Source: Lutibacter sp.
Lineage (GTDB): Bacteria > Bacteroidota > Bacteroidia > Flavobacteriales > Flavobacteriaceae
DNA length: 33,197 nt
NCBI GenBank assembly: GCA_028696945.1
Contig: JAQVGD010000012.1
Coordinates: 1 to 33,197 of the forward strand
Direction of reading: 5' to 3'
The notes below the pieces were generated by a model. The model saw only the letters and a list, made by a program, of their open reading frames with translations, searched no databases and was not told where the DNA came from. The position numbers and the translations under genes are program-made. Below, piece by piece: positions 19,131 through 27,740 of the stretch. Numbering within the stretch: position 1 is the stretch's first letter; each line of letters begins with the position of its first letter.

Positions 19131-19844
19131 TTAATATTTTGGATTTAATTTTTTTAAATATTCATCACTAATTAACTCAAAAAATAATTTTTTTTCTATT
19201 AGATGACCTTCGTTAATTAGTGTTTCTTTATTGTTGAAAAAATCTTGAAGTCCCTTTGTCTTATGACAATCAATGTCAATAATTGAACCAAAAATATCAT
19301 TTGATTTTGCGTCATTTGATATTTGTAAAGTGCTGACAAATTTACCATTACTAAATTCAGTTCTAATTACACTTTTTTGACTTTTTAATTTTTTATTATC
19401 TAAAATAATTTCTAATTTAATATTATTAAAAATATCCTCATTGAAGAAGTTAATGTATCTTATTCCAAGTCTTTCAACTTCATTGATAATTTTTAATTCT
19501 TCTACTTTATTTAAAATTTCAAATATTTTAGATGAAAATTTTTTCCACCCTACGTATTTAGGATATGAACCAATAGCTAAAACATCTGGTCCGATTTGAA
19601 TAACAAACTCATCATTTGAAATACGATATAATGGTTTGTATTTAAAATTTGGGTCAGACATTCTAATTGGTTCTGGAATTTGTAAAATTGGTAGGTCTTC
19701 AATTTTACTAAAGTCAGATTTTAAAGCATTATAAATGATTCCAAAGATCGCGTTTTGATGAATTTTAGATGTAAACCTAATTTCTATCAAAGCATCTATT
19801 ATAGGGCAATTCTCAATGCTTTTAGGTAAGGTATTAGTTATCAT
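19131..19844 (-). CDS. TIGR04255-like family protein
   Basis: 237 aa; 'PIIDALIEIRF...', 'PLYRISNDEFVIQIGPDVLAIGSYPKYVGWKKFSSKIFEIL' pattern resembling the TIGR04255 family. Confidence 0.7.
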   Translation of the reverse strand: MITNTLPKSIENCPIIDALIEIRFTSKIHQNAIFGIIYNALKSDFSKIEDLPILQIPEPIRMSDPNFKYKPLYRISNDEFVIQIGPDVLAIGSYPKYVGWKKFSSKIFEILNKVEELKIINEVERLGIRYINFFNEDIFNNIKLEIILDNKKLKSQKSVIRTEFSNGKFVSTLQISNDAKSNDIFGSIIDIDCHKTKGLQDFFNNKETLINEGHLIEKKLFFELISDEYLKKLNPKY

Positions 19845-20098
19845 ATTTAAATATATTCACAAAGATATATTTTTTGAATTAGTAAAATGTTATATTTTTA
19901 CTAAAAGTTATTTCAAAATATTGAACAACTTGTTATTTTCGATTATATATGACTTCTTAATATTAATGATTTTTTTGTAACTATATATTTTTGTGATATT
20001 ATTAATGGGTTGGCTAGTTTTATTTATAAAAAGGCACACAATTCGGTATCATTAAAAAACAGAAATAGTATTAGATATTGATTTCTCTGGGTTTTTTA

Positions 20099-20127
20099 GT
20101 CCTTAATTCGAGCCCAAGAGGAGGAGC
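20099..20127 (+). repeat. att-like direct repeat: partial copy of the tRNA-Asn 3' end
   Basis: GTCCTTAATTCGAGCCCAAGAGGAGGAGC matches 7837-7865 at 27/29 positions; followed by a terminator-like hairpin (ACCATTCAA...TTGAGTGGTTTTTTT). Confidence 0.9.
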
Positions 20128-20301
20128 TTTTTAGATAAAACCATTCAAGAAATTGAGTGGTTTTTTTCGTTTTACTTGATTTTATTGCATTGTGGCATTC
20201 AGGAATCAAGCCTAAAAGTTGTGTAATTTTAGGTTTTTACAAAAATATTGGCTGGTCTAAATAGAAATAAATCCACATTTTTAACGCCGTTTGGTAAGGT
20301 A

Positions 20302-20503
20302 GTAAATACCTATTCGTTATGTGTTTTATGATTCATTATTGTTAGTAAATACCAACGTTATAAGTTTATTTCGACATTATTGCCGGTAAATACAAACATT
20401 TTGGTTATTTTATTTTGTTTGTGCATAATTATTTTATATTTTTGTTGGGAAATACTAGCGTTGTAATTTAAAAAGATGATTAATGATGGTAAATACTAAC
20501 AAT
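20302..20503. promoter_or_regulatory. Iterated operator-like repeats (consensus about GTAAATACYAACGTT, five copies) upstream of and overlapping the start of hipB
   Basis: Copies begin near 20302 (GTAAATACCTATTCGTT), 20345 (GTAAATACCAACGTT), 20386 (GTAAATACAAACATT), 20448 (GGAAATACTAGCGTT), 20489 (GTAAATACTAACAAT). Confidence 0.8.
20415..20444 (+). promoter_or_regulatory. Bacteroidota promoter for hipBA (TTG-N19-TATTTTTG)
   Basis: TTG 20415-20417, exactly 19 nt, TATTTTTG 20437-20444; lies between operator copies 3 and 4. Confidence 0.75.
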
Positions 20504-20830
20504 AATTGGGCTGCTATGAGTAATACTGCAATTATAGCAGTAATAGGAAATTATATAAAGGAGCAGCGTTTGCTTCAAAATAAATCACAGGCTAAATTAG
20601 CTGAGGAAGCAGGTGTAAACCGTTGGACAATTGGGCAGATTGAAAACGGTGAGGCAATTACCATAATTTCACTAATACAAATACTTAGAGCCTTGGACTT
20701 GTTGCACGTTTTTGATATATTTAAAATTGAACAACAAGTAAGTCCCATTGAATTGGCTAAACTGGAAAAACGAAAAAGACAACGTGCTAGCGGTAAAGAT
20801 AATGAAGAACAACCTAGAACAGATTGGTAA
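20483..20830 (+). CDS. hipB: HipB-like XRE-family transcriptional regulator/antitoxin
   Basis: 115 aa; HTH 'IKEQRLLQNKSQAKLAEEAGVNRWTIGQIENGEAITIISLIQILRAL'; ATG at 20516 is an alternative start because the fifth operator copy overlaps the first codons. Confidence 0.85.
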   Translation: MMVNTNNNWAAMSNTAIIAVIGNYIKEQRLLQNKSQAKLAEEAGVNRWTIGQIENGEAITIISLIQILRALDLLHVFDIFKIEQQVSPIELAKLEKRKRQRASGKDNEEQPRTDW

Positions 20831-22137
20831 TGATTACAACAGCATTTGTTAAGATTTGGGGAGAAACTGTTGGAGCAGTAGCTTGGGACGAAACAACAGG
20901 AATTGCCAGTTTTGAGTTTGATCCAAAAATAGCACAATTGGGTTGGGATCTTGCACCTATCAAAATGCCTATTTCTCAAACCAATAGAATATTTTCTTTT
21001 CCCGAACTTCGTAGGGCAATAAATAGCGAATTTGACACCTTTAAAGGATTACCAGGTTTATTGGCTGATGTATTACCTGATAAGTATGGTAATCAGTTAA
21101 TAAATGTGTGGTTGGCTCAGAGCGGACGTCCCATAAATAGTATGAATCCTGTAGAACAACTATGCTTTATAGGAACAAGAGGAATAGGAGCTTTGGAATT
21201 TGAACCAACCACGTTAGAATCTAATAAGCAAGCATTTTCAATTGAGATAAATAATTTGGTAAATATTGCCCAAAAAATGCTTTCAAAAAGAGACGCTTTT
21301 GGAGCCAACCTTCGGGAAGATGAGCACAAAGCAATGATGGAAATTCTCAAAATTGGAACATCTGCGGGTGGAGCAAGACCTAAAGCTGTAATTGCCTACA
21401 ATAAAGTAACAGGAGAGGTAAGATCGGGACAAACAAACGCACCAAAAGGTTTCGAACATTGGTTAATAAAACTTGATGGTGTAAGCGATGCGCAATTTGG
21501 AGAAAGTAAAGGTTATGGAAGGGTTGAAATGGCTTATTACTTAATGGCGAAAGATTGTGGAATAAATATGATGGAATCTCAACTCTTAGAAGAAAATAAT
21601 CGGGCCCACTTTATGACCAAACGTTTTGATAGGGAAGGAAACAATACAAAGCATCATGTACAAACATTTTGTGCGATGCAGCATTTCGATTTTAATGAGG
21701 TAACAAGTTTTAGTTATGAACAGTTGTTTCAGACAATGCGAATATTAAGATTGCCCTATCCACAAGCAGAACAAATGTTTCGAAGAATGGTGTTTAATGT
21801 ATTGGCAAAAAACTGTGATGATCATACCAAAAATTTTGCATTCCAGCTTAAAAGAAATCAGAAATGGGAAATTACCCCAGCTTATGATGTCTGCCATGCC
21901 TATCAACCAAACCATCGTTGGGTAAGTCAACATGCGTTAAGTATCAATGGAAAAAGAATAAACATAACAAAGGAAGACTTACTAACTGTTGCAAAGTCAA
22001 TGAATATTAAAAAGGCAGAAAACATTATTGTCGAGATAAGCCATAAAGTAGCTTCATGGAATGACTATGCCGATGAGGTTAAAGTTCAGGAAATCCTAAG
22101 AGATGCTATAAAAAATACTTTAATTAAAATGCATTAG
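20830..22137 (+). CDS. hipA: HipA-family serine/threonine kinase toxin
   Basis: HipA N- and C-terminal patterns ('GLPGLLADVLPDKYGNQLINVWLAQSGR', 'TSAGGARPKAVIAYN', 'HWLIKLDGV', 'MTKRFDREGN', 'MVFNVLAKNCDDHTKNFAF'); TAATG stop/start overlap with hipB. Confidence 0.93.
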   Translation: MITTAFVKIWGETVGAVAWDETTGIASFEFDPKIAQLGWDLAPIKMPISQTNRIFSFPELRRAINSEFDTFKGLPGLLADVLPDKYGNQLINVWLAQSGRPINSMNPVEQLCFIGTRGIGALEFEPTTLESNKQAFSIEINNLVNIAQKMLSKRDAFGANLREDEHKAMMEILKIGTSAGGARPKAVIAYNKVTGEVRSGQTNAPKGFEHWLIKLDGVSDAQFGESKGYGRVEMAYYLMAKDCGINMMESQLLEENNRAHFMTKRFDREGNNTKHHVQTFCAMQHFDFNEVTSFSYEQLFQTMRILRLPYPQAEQMFRRMVFNVLAKNCDDHTKNFAFQLKRNQKWEITPAYDVCHAYQPNHRWVSQHALSINGKRINITKEDLLTVAKSMNIKKAENIIVEISHKVASWNDYADEVKVQEILRDAIKNTLIKMH

Positions 22138-22326
22138 ACAAGTTACAAACAAATAAAAATAAGGGATTGAATGCCAGCAAAAAGAATTTATTAAGAAGTC
22201 GTTTTTTTATTTGTAATAGAAACGATGTGGTTTTAGCAACGTTTATAGTACCATATCTTAAAAATACGCAACACCATAACACACTCTAAAATGATGTAAC
22301 CCTTGCTTTCCGCAAGGTTATAAAAC

Positions 22327-22354
22327 ATCAGAGAGTCCTTGGTTCGAGCCCAAG
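22327..22354 (+). repeat. att-like direct repeat: second partial copy of tRNA-Asn
   Basis: ATCAGAGAGTCCTTGGTTCGAGCCCAAG matches tRNA 7829-7856 at 27/28 positions. Confidence 0.9.
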
Positions 22355-22575
22355 CGAATAAAGCTTTTACAGAAATATAAAGTTTTTTTTGTTTTTATGA
22401 AACAATAAAACAAGTTCCAAGAAATTATTAAAACAAGTCTGCTTTTTGAGGTCGATTTACATTTGAATTATCAAAATAGTAATGAAAAAACTGGTGATTG
22501 GGCAATAATGATTTTTTTTACTAAATATATTCATTTGAATATTTATATTTATAGCATTAGTTTAAAATTTATTTT

Positions 22576-25410
22576 ATGAAAACATTTTTATCGATTTTAT
22601 TATTATTTATTTCATTAACAATTTCAGCACAAAAAAAAATATTGGACCATACCGATGTTGAACTTTGGAATACTATCAAGAACAAAACTATTTCTTCTGA
22701 CGGAAATTTTATGATGTATTCTTTGGAAAAAGGAGAGCAGGATCAATTTTTAAAAATTAAAGATGCCAATGCCAACCTAATTTTTGATTATCATAGAGGC
22801 GAAGAAGGTAAATTTACTTACAATTCCAAGTTTGCAACTTTTACTGTTAAGCCTTTTAAAGATAGTATCAGGGCATTGCAACGCAAAAAAATTGATAAAG
22901 ACAAACTTCCAAAAGATAGCTTGGGTATTTTTAATTTAACAGATAAATCCTTAGTTAAAATCGCCAATGTAAAATCGTACAAACTTCCTGAAAAATGGGA
23001 GGGTTATGTGGCTTATTTGTTAGATGAGGTAAAGGTTGATAAAACGAAAAAAGACGAAAATAAAGAAACAGATAGCATCAAATCAAAATCCACGAAAAAA
23101 ATAAAAAAAGTAGGGAAAGATACAGGTTATCATTTGGTCGTTAGAGATCTTAATTCAGGCAAGCAAGACACTGTTAAATTCGTGAAAGATTTCATTTTTG
23201 CCAAAGAAGGAAAGCGATTGGCATACATCACTTCTGGTGTTGATTCAACTTCAGGCGAAGGGGTTTATATAATCGATTTAACGAACAACAAAACCAATAA
23301 TATTTTTAAAGGCGAAAAGGCAAAATATGCGCAGTTAAGTTTTAGTGATTCAGGTAAAAATTTAAGCTTTATTGTTGATGCAGATACAACAAAAATACAA
23401 GTACGACCGAATGAATTGTACCTTTGGCGCGAAGGGAATAAACTTGCTAAAAAGCTGGTTGACAATACTACTTCTCCAAAAAATTACCTAGTTTCTTCCG
23501 ATGGAAAAATCACTTTTTCAAAAGATGAAACCAAACTTTATTTTGGCTTGGCAAAACCTCCAATTGTTAAAGATACGATGTTGTTAGACGAAGAAATTGT
23601 AAATGTTGAAGTGTGGACTTATAATGAACCTCAATTATATACCGTACAAGAAATGCAGCTTAAAAATGATTTAAAGAAATCTTTTGAAACAGTAATTCAT
23701 TTAAATAATAACAAATTATTTCAGTTGGCTACCCTTGAATTTCCTGATGCTGAAATTGGCAATGAAGGAAATGCACTATTTGCTTTGGTAAATACATCAC
23801 TGCCTTATGAATTGGAAAGTCAGTGGACTGGCCAAAATGCAAAAAATTACGCAATTGTTAATGTCAATACAGGTGAAACTATTGAAATATTAAAAAATAT
23901 AGTTGGACGAGTTATGTTGAGTCCTAATGGAAAGTATGCCTATGGATACAATTCTGTAGAGCGCACTTGGTTTACGGTAAATTTAGCGTCAAAAAAGCTA
24001 AATAACTTGACTTCTGGTAAAGTTTTTTATGATGAATTAAATGATTCCCCCGATGATCCCAATTCTTATGGAATGGCAGGTTGGACTACCAATGATACAG
24101 CGATTATCATCTACGACAGGTATGATATTTGGGAATTTAATCCAGATAATGACCAAAGCAGAAAATTAACCAATGGTCGTGACCCTAAAATTGTTTTCAG
24201 GTATGCAAAAATTGATGCTGAAGAACGATCTATTCCAGCAGATAAAGATTGGTTGTTAACCAATTTCAATGAAATTAATAAGTATTCGGGTTATTCTAAA
24301 TTGAATCCTAAAACATTAAATGAAGCGCAACTTATCATGGAACCTTACAGTTATTCAACGCCTGTAAAAGCTAGAGAAAGTGACAAAGTGATTTTTACAC
24401 GGGAATCCTTTATTGAATTTCCAAATATTCGTTATTCAGATTTAAATTTTAAAAAACCTATTGTAATCAGTAATGCAAATCCGCAGCAAAGTGACTATAA
24501 TTGGGGAACTGCCGAGTTGATAAATTGGACCTCTTTAGATGGGATTGAGCTTACAGGAATGCTTATTAAGCCCGAAAATTTTGATGCAAATAAAAAATAC
24601 CCATTATTGGTAAATTTTTATGAAAAAAGTTCAAATGATTTGAATAATCATAAACAACCTGCTTATGGGAGATCTTCCATTAATTACAGCTTTTACGCAA
24701 GTCGTGGTTATTTGATTTTTAATCCTGATATTCAATATCGTACTGGTTACCCTGGCGAGAGTGCTTACAATTGTGTTATTCCCGGAGTCACTTCATTAAT
24801 AGAAAAAGGATTTATAGACAAAGATAATATTGGGGTTCAAGGACATAGTTGGGGCGGCTATCAAATTGCTTATTTGGTTACAAGAACTGATATTTTTAAA
24901 GCTGCTGAATCTGGCGCACCTGTTCCAAATATGATAAGTGCTTATGGAGGAATTCGTTGGGCGACAGGCTTAAGTCGGCAGTTTCAATACGAACATACGC
25001 AAAGTAGAATTGGAGGAACTCCTTGGGAATATCCTGCCCGTTATATAGAAAATTCTCCCATTTTTACTGTTGATAAAATAAATACACCATTGTTAATCAT
25101 GCACAATGATGCTGATGGTCATGTGCCTTGGTATCAGGGAATTGAATTTTTTACCGCGTTGCGAAGGTTGGGAAAACCTTCATGGTTTTTAAACTATAAT
25201 GATGAACCACACTGGCCTGTAAAATATCAAAACCGTAAAGATTTCAATATAAGAATGGCACAGTTTTTTGATTACTATCTAAAAGGCGATTTAAAACCTG
25301 TGTGGATGGAGCGTGGTGTGCCCGCTATAGAAAAAGGTATCAATCAAGGCCTAGAACTAATTCAAGTCGAAACAAACATAACAAATTCTGATACACAAAG
25401 GAATAATTAA
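22576..25410 (+). CDS. S9 family (prolyl oligopeptidase) serine peptidase, secreted
   Basis: 944 aa; signal peptide; 'GVQGHSWGGYQIAYL' nucleophile elbow; 'MHNDADGHVPWYQGIEFFTALRRLGKPSWFLNYNDEPHW' catalytic Asp/His region. Confidence 0.93.
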   Translation: MKTFLSILLLFISLTISAQKKILDHTDVELWNTIKNKTISSDGNFMMYSLEKGEQDQFLKIKDANANLIFDYHRGEEGKFTYNSKFATFTVKPFKDSIRALQRKKIDKDKLPKDSLGIFNLTDKSLVKIANVKSYKLPEKWEGYVAYLLDEVKVDKTKKDENKETDSIKSKSTKKIKKVGKDTGYHLVVRDLNSGKQDTVKFVKDFIFAKEGKRLAYITSGVDSTSGEGVYIIDLTNNKTNNIFKGEKAKYAQLSFSDSGKNLSFIVDADTTKIQVRPNELYLWREGNKLAKKLVDNTTSPKNYLVSSDGKITFSKDETKLYFGLAKPPIVKDTMLLDEEIVNVEVWTYNEPQLYTVQEMQLKNDLKKSFETVIHLNNNKLFQLATLEFPDAEIGNEGNALFALVNTSLPYELESQWTGQNAKNYAIVNVNTGETIEILKNIVGRVMLSPNGKYAYGYNSVERTWFTVNLASKKLNNLTSGKVFYDELNDSPDDPNSYGMAGWTTNDTAIIIYDRYDIWEFNPDNDQSRKLTNGRDPKIVFRYAKIDAEERSIPADKDWLLTNFNEINKYSGYSKLNPKTLNEAQLIMEPYSYSTPVKARESDKVIFTRESFIEFPNIRYSDLNFKKPIVISNANPQQSDYNWGTAELINWTSLDGIELTGMLIKPENFDANKKYPLLVNFYEKSSNDLNNHKQPAYGRSSINYSFYASRGYLIFNPDIQYRTGYPGESAYNCVIPGVTSLIEKGFIDKDNIGVQGHSWGGYQIAYLVTRTDIFKAAESGAPVPNMISAYGGIRWATGLSRQFQYEHTQSRIGGTPWEYPARYIENSPIFTVDKINTPLLIMHNDADGHVPWYQGIEFFTALRRLGKPSWFLNYNDEPHWPVKYQNRKDFNIRMAQFFDYYLKGDLKPVWMERGVPAIEKGINQGLELIQVETNITNSDTQRNN

Positions 25411-25495
25411 TGGCGAATTTACCTATCGGTAGGCAGCAGCTATTACCATTAAAAAATAAAATTTAAACAAATGAAATTATAAAACTATTATATCC

Positions 25496-26065
25496 ATGTA
25501 CTTATTCTTCGACACAGAAACAACTGGATTGCCCAAAAACTACAAAGCACCAGCTTCAGATTTAAACAACTGGCCGAGGTTGGTTCAGTTAGCTTATGTG
25601 TTTTACGACTATGATGGAGCCATAATAACACAAGGCGATTATATTGTAAAGCCAAACGGTTTTACAATTCCTGAAGAAGCTTCAAACATTCATCGCATTA
25701 CCAACAAAATGGCAATTAGTGAAGGCTTACCACTTTCGTTGGTGTTAAATGAGTTTTACAAGCTTGTAGAGAAAACAACCAACTTGGTTGCACACAACAT
25801 GGCGTTCGATGAAAAAATATTGGGTGCCGAATTTCTTCGATCTGGATACAGCAACCCTTTACCTTTTAAAAATCGTATTTGTACGATGCATAGCACTACC
25901 GATTTTTGTAAAATTAAAAACCGTTATGGGTACAAATGGCCTAAGTTGTCGGAATTGCATATCAAACTTTTTGGTTTTGACTTTGAAGAAGCACACAATG
26001 CCGCTGCCGATATTCATGCTACCGCAAAATGCTTTTGGGAATTGAAAAGGCTGGGGATTTTATAA
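25496..26065 (+). CDS. 3'-5' exonuclease, DnaQ/DEDDh-like
   Basis: 189 aa; 'FFDTETTGLP' ExoI, 'LVAHNMAFDEKILGAEF' ExoII, 'EAHNAAADIHATAKCFWEL' ExoIII. Confidence 0.92.
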   Translation: MYLFFDTETTGLPKNYKAPASDLNNWPRLVQLAYVFYDYDGAIITQGDYIVKPNGFTIPEEASNIHRITNKMAISEGLPLSLVLNEFYKLVEKTTNLVAHNMAFDEKILGAEFLRSGYSNPLPFKNRICTMHSTTDFCKIKNRYGYKWPKLSELHIKLFGFDFEEAHNAAADIHATAKCFWELKRLGIL

Positions 26066-26366
26066 TGTATTATTAAATAGAAGGTAATATATAAGGAAAA
26101 GAAAACACAATAAACAACTGATTATCAATATAATAATGTTTTATCTTTTGTTTATTTTCTTTCAATCGGTTTGTAATCTGGATGGCGCGGATTTGTAATT
26201 GTGTTTACGAAATACCTTCATTATTGTTTTGTTATATTCGTTTAGTTTGAAGAAGGAATTGGTATTTTTAATCTAAAAATTCTCAGATGGTTCATACCTT
26301 GGGTTTCCTAAGAATATTTATAGGTTCTCAATTTCTTCAACAGTTGAGAAATACAGAAAATATTAT

Positions 26367-26396
26367 AAAAAAAGCCACCGAATTGGTGGCTTTTTT
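26367..26396. terminator. Bidirectional intrinsic terminator
   Basis: AAAAAAAGCCACC-GAATT-GGTGGCTTTTTT. Confidence 0.9.
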
Positions 26397-26480
26397 AAAG
26401 GGTTGATTTAAATATGTTCAAAAATTGCATTCAGTTTCTTTTCTGATTCATTAAAAACTTCACAAAATCCTGTTTTTTAT

Positions 26481-27536
26481 TTAATCACAATGTTTTTCAA
26501 GTTTGAATTTATTGTCTTCAAAACGCAAATCAATTTCATCATCATCTTCTATTTCATGAAGCTTCCAATCAAAGGAAAAATCGGCTAAAGTTTCAAAATT
26601 TATTTTTAATAAGATGTCGGTATCAGATGAGTCAACTTCCCAGGTTCCAAAAATTTCATTTCCATTATTAATCGCTTTTAAAACTCCTTCACTCAAAAAG
26701 AAGAAGGTATAATTTTCATATTGCTCTGTTTGCTCAACATCATTAATTTTAAGTTTATCAACTTTCCAAGAACATGTTTTTAACAATTGGGTTAATTGTT
26801 CTTGAGAACAATCGTCGCAATCATCATCATCGTAATCATTGTCGTCATCTTCATCGCACATATCTTTAACCTGTTCAATTTCATTTTCTAACATATCCAT
26901 ATTTTCAATGTTTCTTTCTGTACCATCAAAAAGGATTATTGAAATTGGAAAATTAATGACTACTATATCGTTATCATCTATATCGTCAATCAATTTATAA
27001 AACTGCTCATCATTTACAACACTCACAGTTTTAGTTAATTGATTTTCTGAATTATACATAGACAAGCTTATTGGATATACAAAATCTAAACATTCAATAT
27101 CGTCATCTATTTCGTTTTCATCTCCACAATCCTCAATTAAAGCTTCTAGTTCATCTTGCGTATTGATGGTTATTTTGGAATAATCATTTAAAATAACTAC
27201 AATTGGGAAAAATATTTCTAAGTGATCTGAATCATCATCAAATTCATCAAAAATAGCTTCTATTACTTCAAAATCATCTTCTGAATCTACGTAAATCTCT
27301 AATCCGTTTACACTTACTGTTATTGGAAGTTGAACTTGCAAACAACTCGAATTGTCGATAATATTATCTTTTGAACCATCTTTTGTAACTGTGCGTTGTA
27401 CTAAATTGGTTACATTAGCGTTCACTTTTAAAGCTTCGCCTTGGGCTGGTTCTGTAATTTGTGATATTTCATCCTGACAAGAAATAAACGCCACAAAAAA
27501 TAAACTTAGAAAAAATAAATTGTAGAAATGTTTCAT
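26481..27536 (-). CDS. Acidic lipoprotein with four internal beta-type repeats, Asp-rich linker and lipocalin-like C-terminus
   Basis: 351 aa; lipobox-type signal (FLSLFFVAFISCQDE); four 'xPIxxxx...' modules; D-rich 'DEDDDNDYDDDDCDDC'; C-term 'LKTCSWKVDKLKIN...EGVLKAINNGNEIFGTWEVD'. Confidence 0.8.
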   Translation of the reverse strand: MKHFYNLFFLSLFFVAFISCQDEISQITEPAQGEALKVNANVTNLVQRTVTKDGSKDNIIDNSSCLQVQLPITVSVNGLEIYVDSEDDFEVIEAIFDEFDDDSDHLEIFFPIVVILNDYSKITINTQDELEALIEDCGDENEIDDDIECLDFVYPISLSMYNSENQLTKTVSVVNDEQFYKLIDDIDDNDIVVINFPISIILFDGTERNIENMDMLENEIEQVKDMCDEDDDNDYDDDDCDDCSQEQLTQLLKTCSWKVDKLKINDVEQTEQYENYTFFFLSEGVLKAINNGNEIFGTWEVDSSDTDILLKINFETLADFSFDWKLHEIEDDDEIDLRFEDNKFKLEKHCD

Positions 27537-27567
27537 GAGTTACAAATTTAAAATTAATTGTAAATAA

Positions 27568-27631
27568 CCAAGAGGTTTTGGGGTTTTTTGGCATTAAACT
27601 TTTTAGTTTTAATAATATGCAAACCTCTTGG
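27568..27631. promoter_or_regulatory. Perfect 11-bp inverted repeat in the divergent intergenic region
   Basis: CCAAGAGGTTT (27568-27578) and AAACCTCTTGG (27621-27631), 42 bp apart. Confidence 0.6.
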
Positions 27632-27740
27632 AATTTTTTACACAATCATGTATATAACAGTTTATTTTGAAAAAACCCTACTTATTTTTTAAAATAATTA
27701 TATTTAAACCTAAAATTAATCTGAAATTTTCATAAAATTT

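Noticed and set aside
7865-22326. Integrase, transposase or insertion sequence in the island
   Set aside because: No ORF in either strand shows recombinase or transposase motifs; the island call rests on the tRNA direct repeats and cargo only.
20099-22354. Additional tRNA genes at the two tRNA-like matches
   Set aside because: Only the 3' portions (T-arm with acceptor or variable region) are present; no D-arm, anticodon loop or 5' acceptor strand.
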